12,092 nt of DNA. Source: Bacillota bacterium (GTDB lineage Bacteria > Bacillota > Clostridia > Christensenellales > CAG-138). Each line of letters begins with the position of its first letter. Within the stretch, counting starts at the first letter, position 1. This document shows positions 1 to 6,025 of the stretch, piece after piece. The translations under genes were made by a program, and so were the position numbers. The stretch spans positions 1 through 12,092 of the forward strand of contig JAEWYV010000040.1 of NCBI GenBank assembly GCA_023458615.1. Direction: 5' to 3'. The notes beneath the pieces were generated by a model, which made no database searches, was not told where the DNA came from, and was given only the letters and a program-made list of their open reading frames with translations.

Positions 1-1
1 G

Positions 2-154
2 CAGGCAGGTATGGACGCCGCCATCATGGACATTCTGGATCGTGAAATGGTCGGGCTTCTGCATGCAACCCAAGCCCTGCTAGGCGATGACGAGTATTGC
101 ATGGACTATATCAGTGCATTCCGTGAAGGAAAGTTTGGCGCAAAAAAAGAGTGA
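2..154 (+). CDS. Methyltetrahydrofolate:corrinoid methyltransferase, C-terminal fragment
   Basis: Only the last 50 residues are present; the gene begins upstream of the window. The reading frame runs from base 2 to a TGA at 152-154. The tail contains DREMVGLLHATQALLG, DDEYCMDYI and AFREG, which is how the pterin-binding (dihydropteroate-synthase-like TIM barrel) methyltransferases that move a methyl group between THF and a corrinoid protein typically end (MtgA/AcsE-like). The next gene encodes a corrinoid protein, the expected partner, which supports the call. The in vivo direction (THF methylation or demethylation) cannot be read from the sequence. The fragment lacks the pterin-binding core, so the family call rests on the C-terminal signature and context. 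Confidence 0.8.
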   Translation, partial: QAGMDAAIMDILDREMVGLLHATQALLGDDEYCMDYISAFREGKFGAKKE

Positions 155-157
155 TTC

Positions 158-190
158 TTGCGTTTTCTTCCGCTTCGGGGTATATAATAC
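158..190 (+). promoter_or_regulatory. Possible promoter for the corrinoid-protein gene
   Basis: A perfect TATAAT lies at 183-188, about 30 bases before the start codon of the corrinoid-protein gene. The best -35 candidate is TTGCGT (158-163), with a long 19-base spacer, so the -35 is weak. The gene could also be transcribed by read-through from the methyltransferase gene, since no terminator hairpin is visible between them. Confidence 0.4.
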
Positions 191-220
191 TGTCTTAATT
201 GCAGGATTGTTGGAGGGACT

Positions 221-856
221 ATGACAAACATTGAGCAGATATCTTCCGCCATTGAAACTGGAAAGATTAAAATCGTTGCGGAGCTTGTACAGTCCGCTAT
301 TGATGCAGGTGAAGAACCGATGGACATTCTCAATCTCGGCATGGTGGATGCCATGAGCGCGGTCGGAGAGCGCTTTAGCCGCGGCGAGGCGTTCGTACCG
401 GAGATGTTGATCTCTGCGCGCACGATGAAAAAAGGGGTTGAGGTGCTCAAACCACATCTTTCCAAAGACGCGACAGGCCGGCTCGGCACGGCAATCATAG
501 GCACGGTCAAGGGAGACATGCACGATATCGGTAAAAATCTTGTCGCCATGATGATGGAAAGCGCAGGTTTTGAAGTGGTTGATTTGGATGTGGATGTGCC
601 CTACGAGCGATTTGATGAGGCGCTTGCAACGCATGAGAATGTCCGTATCATCGCGCTTTCCACCCTGCTTACCACGACCATGCCCTCGATGAAGCATATC
701 GTAACCGAGCTGAATCGGCATGAAAAACGAAACGGATTTCATATCCTTGTTGGCGGTGCGCCGATTACAAAAGAGTTTGCCTCGCAGATTGGCGCCGACG
801 GCTTTGCGGCAGACGCAGCCTCTGCAACGGTGCTTGCCAAGTCCTTTGTGAGTTAG
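221..856 (+). CDS. Corrinoid (B12-binding) methyl-carrier protein, MttC/MtbC-like
   Basis: This cytoplasmic protein of 211 residues carries a methyl group on cobalamin between a substrate methyltransferase and the THF methyltransferase. Residues 1-85 form the helical cap domain typical of the family (LNLGMVDAMSAVGERFSRGE, then VPEMLISARTMKKG). Residues 88-211 form the Rossmann-like B12 domain. This includes the base-off cobalt-ligand motif D99-M-H101-D-I-G104, the S147-T-L149 motif and G178-G179 near the nucleotide tail. Length is normal for MttC/MtbC/MtqC-type proteins. The start is supported by GGAGGG (212-217). It follows the methyltransferase gene by 66 bases and precedes metF, so it is part of a methyl-transfer module. 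The methyl donor or acceptor cannot be deduced, because the substrate-specific MttB-like partner is not in the window. Confidence 0.93.
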   Translation: MTNIEQISSAIETGKIKIVAELVQSAIDAGEEPMDILNLGMVDAMSAVGERFSRGEAFVPEMLISARTMKKGVEVLKPHLSKDATGRLGTAIIGTVKGDMHDIGKNLVAMMMESAGFEVVDLDVDVPYERFDEALATHENVRIIALSTLLTTTMPSMKHIVTELNRHEKRNGFHILVGGAPITKEFASQIGADGFAADAASATVLAKSFVS

Positions 857-868
857 TGTTACAAAAAA

Positions 869-902
869 AGTAATGCTATATTTGTTAAAATAGCATATTA
901 CT
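869..902 (+). other. Imperfect hairpin between the corrinoid-protein gene and metF
   Basis: AGTAATGCTAT (869-879) is complementary to ATAGCATATTACT (890-902), apart from a two-base bulge, with a 10-base A/T-rich loop. It lies just downstream of the corrinoid-protein stop and about 18 bases before metF. No T-run follows it on the + strand, so it is not a standard terminator for the upstream gene; the A-run at 863-869 would look terminator-like only on the opposite strand. It may stabilise mRNA ends or modulate read-through into metF. That role is inferred. Confidence 0.4.
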
Positions 903-919
903 GCAAGACTGGATCATTC

Positions 920-1795
920 ATGAAGATTATCGATCAACTCCATTCGGGTAAAACGCTCTCCTTTGAGGTGTTTCCGCCCAAGCAGGAAAAACCGATTGAA
1001 CCACTGTTGGAGACACTCGAAAAGCTCTATGCGCTTAAGCCGGATTTCATCAGTTGCACCTATGGCGCGATGGGTTCCAACAAGGGCAGGAATCTTGAGG
1101 TGGTCTCCAGCATTCAACGCGGCAGAAAAAGTGAAGCCCTTTCCCACTATACCTGTGTTGGCAACCGCAAACAGGACGTTCTACAGGCGCTCGAAGCCTA
1201 TGATGCCGCCGGTGTACAAAATATTCTTGCGCTGCGCGGCGATTTTCCCGCTGGTGCAGCGCACACAAATGGCGATTTTTCGCATGCAAACGAACTGATT
1301 TCGTTTATTCGAAACGAGTTTGATCACTTTTGCATCGGAGCTGCTTGTTATCCGGAAAAACATCTCCTTGCAGATTCGCTGGATCGTGATATCGACGCAC
1401 TAAAACGAAAACAGGATGCTGGCGCATCATTCCTCATCACACAACTCTGCTATAGCGTGGAGAACTATCTGCGATTTGTGGATCGCGCCAGACACCGCGG
1501 CGTCACCATCCCGATTGTCGCCGGTGTGCTTCCACTTCTCAAGAAAGATGGCCTCGTTCGCATGACGCTCAGCAACGGCTGTTCCATTCCCGCCGAGGTT
1601 GCGGCGTTGGTCGGGAGGTATGGCGACAGCGAAGAGAGTTTTCGCGCCGCCGGACATGCGTTCACCGTCTCGCTCGTCAAACGATTTTTGCAAGAGGGTG
1701 CAAGCGGCGTTCATCTCTATACCCTCAACCGATACGAGGATGTTGCGGATGTGGTATTCGACGCGGGTATACGATCCAGAGCGGAATCGAGATAG
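920..1795 (+). CDS. metF: Methylenetetrahydrofolate reductase
   Basis: This cytoplasmic flavoenzyme of 291 residues interconverts 5,10-methylene-THF and 5-methyl-THF. It is a TIM barrel with the family landmarks in order. FEVFPPK (15-21) carries E16, equivalent to the catalytic Glu28 of E. coli MetF. Next come SCTYGA (45-50), ALRGDFP (104-110) with the conserved Asp108, a CYPEKH motif, FLITQLCY and IPIVAGVLPL. Length matches single-domain bacterial MetF. There is no good Shine-Dalgarno: the best is a GGA at 911-913, so initiation may be weak. Its position behind the methyltransferase and corrinoid protein places it in a corrinoid/THF methyl pathway (Wood-Ljungdahl methyl branch or oxidation of methyl groups) at least as much as in methionine synthesis. 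The zinc-protein partner MetV known from acetogens is not adjacent. Confidence 0.93.
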   Translation: MKIIDQLHSGKTLSFEVFPPKQEKPIEPLLETLEKLYALKPDFISCTYGAMGSNKGRNLEVVSSIQRGRKSEALSHYTCVGNRKQDVLQALEAYDAAGVQNILALRGDFPAGAAHTNGDFSHANELISFIRNEFDHFCIGAACYPEKHLLADSLDRDIDALKRKQDAGASFLITQLCYSVENYLRFVDRARHRGVTIPIVAGVLPLLKKDGLVRMTLSNGCSIPAEVAALVGRYGDSEESFRAAGHAFTVSLVKRFLQEGASGVHLYTLNRYEDVADVVFDAGIRSRAESR

Positions 1796-1808
1796 ATTCC
1801 GCTTTTCG
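1781..1808 (+). terminator. Intrinsic terminator of metF
   Basis: GCGGAATC (1781-1788) and GATTCCGC (1795-1802) form a perfect 8-bp stem (9 bp counting A1780-T1803) with a 6-base loop, followed by TTTTCGTTTTC. The left arm lies inside the last metF codons and the stop codon falls at the end of the loop and start of the right arm. It separates the methyl-transfer unit from the riboswitch-controlled unit. Confidence 0.85.
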
Positions 1809-1825
1809 TTTTCTTATAAATACGA

Positions 1826-1879
1826 TATAATCAATCCATTCTTTTGAGAAATTGTCTCAAATGAATGCAAACCTATAGA
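1826..1879 (+). promoter_or_regulatory. Promoter region of the riboswitch-controlled folate operon
   Basis: Two candidate promoters are visible. The first has TATAAT at 1826-1831 but only a poor -35 (TTTTCG, 1803-1808) inside the preceding terminator tail. The second has TTGTCT (1852-1857) and TATAGA (1874-1879) with a 16-base spacer, but would start at about 1886, slightly inside riboswitch helix P1. A perfect 7-bp inverted repeat, TTTGAGA (1843-1849) / TCTCAAA (1855-1861), sits between them. I favour the first promoter because its transcript would contain the whole aptamer. Confidence 0.45.
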
Positions 1880-1883
1880 AGAA

Positions 1884-1980
1884 GTAGAGTAGATATTGCG
1901 CGTTAAGTGGCAGAAGGATGGGAAGTCGCCTCTGCACGAAAAGCGCCCGCGCGCTTGCGGTGCAATATCGCGTCCACTAC
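1884..1980 (+). ncRNA. Tetrahydrofolate (folT-type) riboswitch aptamer
   Basis: The sequence closely follows the folT RNA / THF-I riboswitch. It has GTAGAGTAG then GCGTTAAGTG in the 5' part, ATGGGAAGTCG in the P3 loop, and GGTGCAATATCGCGTCC in the 3' part. Visible helices are an outer P1 GTAG/CTAC (1884-1887 with 1977-1980) and P2 GATATTGC/GCAATATC (1892-1899 with 1962-1969). P3 pairs 1907-1914 with TCTGCAC (1931-1937, one bulged G). An AAGCGC/GCGCTT hairpin (1941-1946 with 1951-1956) completes the fold. A loop-to-junction pseudoknot is possible between GGATG (1916-1920) and CGTCC (1971-1975), with one G-U pair. Class members sense reduced folates and occur mainly upstream of folate transport and synthesis genes in Bacillota. 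The gene behind it, folT-folC, is the expected target. Confidence 0.93.
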
Positions 1981-1996
1981 TGCACAAAAACGGGAA

Positions 1997-2048
1997 CATC
2001 CTTCTTAGAGGCGGTTCTGCATTTGGTGCAGCGCAAAACAAGGAGGAT
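1997..2048 (+). promoter_or_regulatory. Riboswitch expression platform: Shine-Dalgarno sequestering hairpin with competing pairing
   Basis: ATCCTTCTT (1998-2006) is complementary to AAGGAGGAT (2040-2048) over 9 pairs (one G-U). That segment holds the folT-folC ribosome binding site, so pairing would block translation. A small nested hairpin, CTGCA/TGCAG, lies between the arms. The same anti-Shine-Dalgarno strand (CATCCTTCT, 1997-2005) is perfectly complementary over 9 bases to AGAAGGATG (1912-1920) in P3 and its loop. The two pairings exclude each other. No T-run follows, so control is probably translational: folding of the ligand-bound aptamer should free the anti-Shine-Dalgarno strand and turn translation off. 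Confidence 0.65.
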
Positions 2049-2055
2049 TTTTACT

Positions 2056-3891
2056 ATGAAACACATCACCCCTAAGCGGCTATCCCTGATGGCGATGCTC
2101 ATCGCTCTACAGATCGTATTATCCAAGTTTCTCATGCTGCAGCTTACGGATTCGATTCGCTTGAGCATTGACAGCGTGCCGATTCTACTCGGCGGCATCT
2201 GGTTTGGGCCGTTTGCTGGCGGGCTCATTGGCGCGCTAGCCGATATGCTTGGCACCATTCTGTTCCCAACAGCGGGCGCATACTATCCCCCGCTGACGAT
2301 TGCATTCCTTCTCATCGGCGCCGTTGCAGGTCTCCTCGCAAAATGGATTAAACCAAAGAACGCGTTGCTCCGAGCGGTTTGTATCGTCATTCCCGCCGAA
2401 CTCATCGGCTCGTATCTCTTTAAAAGTTATGCGCTTTCCGGCCTGATTGGGATTCCGTTTTCCGCGCTGCTTACGGCGCGCATCCTGCCTGTTGGCATCA
2501 TCATGATCGTCAACACTATGCTTGTAACCCTGCTCAATCGCATGTTTGGTGAAAAAGCAATGCGCCAATCCAACAGTAACACTCGCATAGACCAATCCTC
2601 AGACGCACCCTCGCTTAACAAAATGACCTATGATGAAGCAATGACCTATATCCATCACGTCACCTGGCGCGGCAGTCGCCTAGGGCTGGAGCGTACACGG
2701 GAACTGCTCTCTCGCATCGGCAACCCGCAGAATAAGCTCAAGTTTGTTCACATTGCTGGAACCAACGGCAAGGGTTCTACCGCGGCAATGCTCGCCAAGA
2801 TTCTTTCTCTTGCTGGTTACCGGACGGGACTCTACATCTCCCCCTATATCAACCGTTTTAATGAACGTATGCAGACAAACGGAGAATCAATTTCGGATGA
2901 CGAGTTGTCCGAAATCACGCAATACGTTCGACCGCATGCGGAAGCGATGGCGGATCATCCAACCGAATTTGAACTGATCACCGTGATCGCCTTTGAATAT
3001 TTTGCACGCCAAAAAGCGGATATCGTCGTGCTAGAGGTCGGACTTGGCGGCGAGCTGGACTCGACCAACGTCATTGACACACCGGAGCTTGCCGTTATCA
3101 CCAACATCGGGTTGGATCATACGCGCGAGCTTGGCCCGACAATTACAGATATTGCGCGCGCTAAAGCCGGCATCATCAAACCCGGCGGCGATGTCGTCAT
3201 CTATGATCAAAACCCGGAGGCAGACGCTGTATTTGTTGAGGTAGCACAGGAGCGCAGTGCGGCAATCACCGTTACCGATCACAACCGCATCTCAAACGTC
3301 TCCCCCTGGCTCGACGCACTACGCTTCGACTGCGTGCCTTATGGCGCGCTAGCCTGCGGATTAACGGGGACCTATCAGGCGAAAAATGCCGCCGTTGTGA
3401 TTACAGCGATTGAGCAATTGCGCAAAAAAGGCTGGATCGTTTCCGATCAAAATTTACGAGATGGTCTCTTGCTCGTGCGCTGGCCTGCGCGGTTTGAGCT
3501 GCTTGGAAAAGATCCAATCTTCATTGCGGACGGCGGACACAATCCGCAGGGCATCGCCGCCGTAGTCGAGAGTCTCAAACAGCACTTTCCCGATCGGCAA
3601 ATTACGTTCCTACTCGGCATCATGGCAGACAAGGACATCCCGCATATGATTGAACAGCTTGCTCCTATTGCGCAGGAGTTTATTACGGTAACCCCGGACA
3701 ACCCGCGCGCGATGGAAGCGAAGGAACTCGCCACGTTGCTTCGGGCAAGCAATCTTGTCGCAACCGCCTGCAATAGCGTTTCGGAGGGAGTTTCCCTCGC
3801 TATCTCTCGTGCGGGAAAAGACGGAATCGTCTGCGCGCTTGGCTCGCTCTATATGCTCGGCGAAGTACGCGCAGCACTAGGCGCGAAATAA
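2056..3891 (+). CDS. FolT-FolC fusion: ECF folate transporter S component joined to folylpolyglutamate synthase
   Basis: One uninterrupted 611-residue frame joins two proteins. Residues 1-165 are a hydrophobic ECF substrate-binding (S) component of the FolT family: about six membrane segments (roughly 8-29, 41-52, 54-71, 79-98, 106-130, 143-162), with ALADMLGTILFP and YYPPLTIAFL typical of the group. Residues 166-189 are a polar linker. From about 190 a complete FolC follows, which adds glutamates to folate and may also act as dihydrofolate synthase. It has the P-loop G235-T-N-G-K-G-S241, GLGGELDSTN, NIGLDHT, AKAGIIK and the C-terminal ADGGHNP. The start at 2056 is set by AGGAGGA (2041-2047); a longer frame open to 1918 is untranslated riboswitch. 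No Shine-Dalgarno precedes Met190, so separate FolC translation looks unlikely. Import and polyglutamate trapping of folate would be coupled at the membrane. The ECF energising module must come from elsewhere. Confidence 0.92.
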   Translation: MKHITPKRLSLMAMLIALQIVLSKFLMLQLTDSIRLSIDSVPILLGGIWFGPFAGGLIGALADMLGTILFPTAGAYYPPLTIAFLLIGAVAGLLAKWIKPKNALLRAVCIVIPAELIGSYLFKSYALSGLIGIPFSALLTARILPVGIIMIVNTMLVTLLNRMFGEKAMRQSNSNTRIDQSSDAPSLNKMTYDEAMTYIHHVTWRGSRLGLERTRELLSRIGNPQNKLKFVHIAGTNGKGSTAAMLAKILSLAGYRTGLYISPYINRFNERMQTNGESISDDELSEITQYVRPHAEAMADHPTEFELITVIAFEYFARQKADIVVLEVGLGGELDSTNVIDTPELAVITNIGLDHTRELGPTITDIARAKAGIIKPGGDVVIYDQNPEADAVFVEVAQERSAAITVTDHNRISNVSPWLDALRFDCVPYGALACGLTGTYQAKNAAVVITAIEQLRKKGWIVSDQNLRDGLLLVRWPARFELLGKDPIFIADGGHNPQGIAAVVESLKQHFPDRQITFLLGIMADKDIPHMIEQLAPIAQEFITVTPDNPRAMEAKELATLLRASNLVATACNSVSEGVSLAISRAGKDGIVCALGSLYMLGEVRAALGAK

Positions 3892-3903
3892 TTCGCGACT
3901 TTT
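3882..3903 (+). terminator. Weak terminator-like hairpin at the end of folT-folC
   Basis: CGCGAA (3882-3887) and TTCGCG (3892-3897) form a 6-bp stem whose ATAA loop contains the stop codon, followed by ACTTTTG. The T-run is short and offset, so this is at best a partial terminator. The next gene, fchA, probably shares the transcript through read-through. Confidence 0.4.
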
Positions 3904-3963
3904 GTGCCATACCTTTGCTTCGTTCCATACGCATTATTAAAAAACATATTGCAGGAGGACCCA

Positions 3964-4596
3964 ATGGCTTTTCACGATCAAACACTGGATTCTTTTCTAG
4001 TCGAGCTATCTTCCAAGGCACCTGTTCCGGGCGGCGGCGGCGCAAGCGCACTCGTCGGCGCACTCTCTGCTGCGCTGACACATATGGTCGCCTCTCTTAC
4101 CGTCGGAAAGGCAAAATATGCCGCCGTTGAAGGCGAGATGCAGGCGTTGCTACTGCAAACAGAAGCATTAACCAGCCGGTTTCTTTCGTTGATGGACGAG
4201 GATGCAACTGCTTTTGAACCGCTTGCGCAGGCTTATCGTCTGCCGAAGGGTACCGATGAGGAGATTGCGGAAAAAGCGCGCGTCATGGAGCAGGCTCTCA
4301 AAAGCGCCGTGAAACCGCCGCTTGAGATTATGGAAACCTGCGTGCAGGCGCTCCCTCTGATTCAAGCTTGCGCAGAAAAAGGCAGCGTGGTCGCCGTCAG
4401 TGACGCTGGCGTTGCCGCCTCGCTCTGCCGCGCAGCACTGGAGGGCGCAAGCCTGAATGTGTTTATCAACACACAAACTATGCAGGATCGGACGTATGCA
4501 GAGCAATTCAACCTGCAAGCGCATTCATTGTTATCCAGCGGCAGCGCCTCTGCTGATGAAATCTATCGCAGGGTTGCCTCAAAGCTCGGTGTTTGA
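3964..4596 (+). CDS. fchA: FchA: methenyl-THF cyclohydrolase / formimino-THF cyclodeaminase family
   Basis: This cytoplasmic protein of 210 residues belongs to the all-helical FTCD_C family. Members convert 5-formimino-THF to methenyl-THF, or hydrolyse methenyl-THF to 10-formyl-THF in clostridia and acetogens. Seen are the N-terminal APVPGGGGASAL (19-30), the LMDEDATAF segment (77-84) and the C-terminal VAVSDAGVAASLCRAALEGA region, all typical. Length is standard for the stand-alone enzyme. AGGAGG (3953-3958) five bases upstream fixes the start at 3964; the frame is open to an ATG at 3904 but lacks a binding site there. No histidine-degradation gene (hutH, hutU, ftcD) is nearby. The context of MetF and folate uptake favours the cyclohydrolase role, which is inference. 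Confidence 0.9.
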   Translation: MAFHDQTLDSFLVELSSKAPVPGGGGASALVGALSAALTHMVASLTVGKAKYAAVEGEMQALLLQTEALTSRFLSLMDEDATAFEPLAQAYRLPKGTDEEIAEKARVMEQALKSAVKPPLEIMETCVQALPLIQACAEKGSVVAVSDAGVAASLCRAALEGASLNVFINTQTMQDRTYAEQFNLQAHSLLSSGSASADEIYRRVASKLGV

Positions 4597-4655
4597 TCAC
4601 GTTTCACGATTGATTGGAATCATACGAATGAAATCCATTTGAGAAAGGCATTTAC

Positions 4656-5231
4656 ATGCAGATTTGTGTTCTCAACGGAAGTCCAAGACTAAACGGCAAC
4701 ACCGCCGAACTACTCAAACCATTTTTAGAGGAACTCACCGCTGGAGGCGCGACGATTCAGAATCATACGCTGGTAAAGATGAACATCGCATCCTGCAAGG
4801 GCTGCTATCACTGCCAGGATGTATCCGGCGAGTATGGCTGTCTACAAAGGGACGACATGCACATTTTAGCCGATTCCATCTGCACCAGCGATATCATTGT
4901 TCTAGCAACACCGATCTACACCTGGTATTGCACAACGGAGCTTAAGGCGGTTTTGGATCGATTCTATGGCTTCACAAAATATTACCGCTCGGCTAAGGGA
5001 AATCTGGTCGAGGGGCAGCGCATGGCCATTCTCGCAACGCACGGATATGACGCTGCCTATGCCGCCGACCCGTTTGTCATCGGCATGCAGCGCATGTGCG
5101 AGCACTATCATCTGCGCTATGACGGCATGTATTCCGTGCGGGATGTGGACGATCTTGCCTCGTTTCAAACCAAGCAAGCGCGAAACGGCGCGCGGGATTT
5201 TGCGCGATATCTACTCCAAAAAAAGGCGTAA
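4656..5231 (+). CDS. NAD(P)H-dependent FMN reductase / flavodoxin-fold iron-sulfur flavoprotein-like
   Basis: This soluble protein of 191 residues has a flavodoxin fold. Residues 4-16 (CVLNGSPRLNGNT) form the FMN phosphate-binding loop. A cysteine-rich stretch, C47-x2-C50-x2-C53 and C62 (CKGCYHCQ), resembles that of clostridial NADPH-dependent FMN reductases and iron-sulfur flavoproteins, where such cysteines may bind a [4Fe-4S] cluster. The TPIYTWYCTTELKAVLDRFY segment (87-106) is the usual family motif around the flavin and dimer interface. GAAAGG upstream at a normal distance supports the start. It follows fchA by 59 bases with no terminator between, so it may be co-transcribed. Its substrate and electron partner are unknown; it might supply reduced flavin to one-carbon enzymes or be unrelated. 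Confidence 0.85.
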   Translation: MQICVLNGSPRLNGNTAELLKPFLEELTAGGATIQNHTLVKMNIASCKGCYHCQDVSGEYGCLQRDDMHILADSICTSDIIVLATPIYTWYCTTELKAVLDRFYGFTKYYRSAKGNLVEGQRMAILATHGYDAAYAADPFVIGMQRMCEHYHLRYDGMYSVRDVDDLASFQTKQARNGARDFARYLLQKKA

Positions 5232-5279
5232 GCCGTCCCTCATTTCGTATTCGAAACTCAATCAGAAAGCGGTGTCACC

Positions 5280-5849
5280 ATGGCTGCCCCGAAAAATGAT
5301 AACGTAAAAGAACAGATTCTTGATGCGGCTGTCGTGCTCTTTCAGGAGAAGCACGATGTGTCTCTTGCGGAGATTGCGCGTGCTGCACATGTAAGCAAGG
5401 GTACGTTGTTTTATCATTATCGCAGCAAAGCTGAAATTTATCTGGATCTTGGCGATCGCTATTGGAACCGGCTTTCAGATGACCTTCTCTCATGGGTGGA
5501 TAATCGCGAAAAGGACACCTCGCTCCCCCGGCTTGCGCGGTATACGTTTATCCGCGGCGCGTTCGACGAGAGCGGGCAGTTGCGCCTTCGATTGATTGTG
5601 GAATCCATCTCCGGCGAAGAGGAGAGCTTGATTCGCTCTAAATTAAACGAACAGTATACACACTTTAAAAACGTACTCAAAACGCGCATTCTGGAGCGTG
5701 CGCCGGGCGCAGATGGAGAACAGTTGGCATGGCTTCTGCTTACCCTGGTAGACGGGCTTGTTGTGCAAAGTACCATGCAGAACGAGGGCATGGATGTGAA
5801 TGCGTTTATAGAATGGATGGCAAAGAGCTTCCATAAACTCACAAACTAA
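5280..5849 (+). CDS. TetR/AcrR-family transcriptional regulator
   Basis: This protein of 189 residues has an N-terminal TetR DNA-binding domain. ILDAAVVLFQEK (13-24) is the first helix and SLAEIARAAHVSKGTLFYHY (28-47) the helix-turn-helix. A divergent helical C-terminal domain, expected to bind a small ligand and dimerise, fills residues 60-189. The upstream Shine-Dalgarno is poor (AAGCGG-like), suggesting low expression as is common for regulators. It lies 48 bases after the FMN reductase gene. A terminator and a perfect inverted repeat follow, immediately ahead of the four-gene flavoenzyme operon. Repression of that operon is the most economical role. No copy of the repeat is seen upstream of its own gene, so autoregulation is not evident. 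Confidence 0.93.
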   Translation: MAAPKNDNVKEQILDAAVVLFQEKHDVSLAEIARAAHVSKGTLFYHYRSKAEIYLDLGDRYWNRLSDDLLSWVDNREKDTSLPRLARYTFIRGAFDESGQLRLRLIVESISGEEESLIRSKLNEQYTHFKNVLKTRILERAPGADGEQLAWLLLTLVDGLVVQSTMQNEGMDVNAFIEWMAKSFHKLTN

Positions 5850-5884
5850 ACCTTGACTAAAAGCATCGCAAAAACTCCAGTATC

Positions 5885-5910
5885 TGCGCGCCAAACGGCG
5901 CGCATTTTGT
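5885..5910 (+). terminator. Intrinsic terminator after the TetR gene
   Basis: TGCGCGCC (5885-5892), loop AAAC and GGCGCGCA (5897-5904) form a perfect 8-bp GC-rich stem followed by TTTTG and an A/T-rich tail. It separates the regulator transcript from the downstream operon, which therefore needs its own promoter. Confidence 0.88.
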
Positions 5911-5927
5911 ATATTCGTCTAAAACTA

Positions 5928-5986
5928 TTGACTTTATCCAATCATTTTGATAGGCTCATATTATAAGTCGGTTACTCGACCGACTT
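5928..5986 (+). promoter_or_regulatory. Promoter and candidate TetR operator of the flavoenzyme operon
   Basis: TTGACT (5928-5933) and TAGGCT (5951-5956), 17 bases apart, form a possible promoter; TATTAT (5959-5964) is an alternative -10 with a less good spacing. Directly behind lies a perfect inverted repeat: AAGTCGGT (5965-5972) and ACCGACTT (5979-5986) around a 6-base centre. It covers the predicted transcription start. GTCGGT/ACCGAC half-sites of this sort are common in operators of TetR-family proteins, and the tetR gene is adjacent. Binding by that protein is inferred. Confidence 0.6.
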
Positions 5987-6025
5987 GACGCTAATCGCAA
6001 ATTCCCTTTTCAGGAGCGAATGCAT

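Noticed and set aside
80..742. A 220-codon minus-strand frame overlapping the corrinoid-protein gene
   Set aside because: It is antisense to a well-supported gene with the DxHxxG motif. No family feature is visible in its translation.
1918..2055. An in-frame N-terminal extension of 46 residues on FolT-FolC starting at ATG 1918
   Set aside because: This ATG lies in the riboswitch P3 loop and has no usable ribosome binding site role. AGGAGGA at 2041-2047 sets the start at 2056, and the upstream bases match a THF aptamer.
2623..3891. Separate FolC gene starting at Met190 (2623)
   Set aside because: No Shine-Dalgarno precedes it and the frame is open across the junction, so I treat it as a fusion.
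4609..4640. Imperfect inverted repeat before the FMN reductase gene
   Set aside because: Pairing of TGGAATCAT with ATGAAATCCA needs unequal bulges and no T-run follows, so it is not distinguishable from chance.
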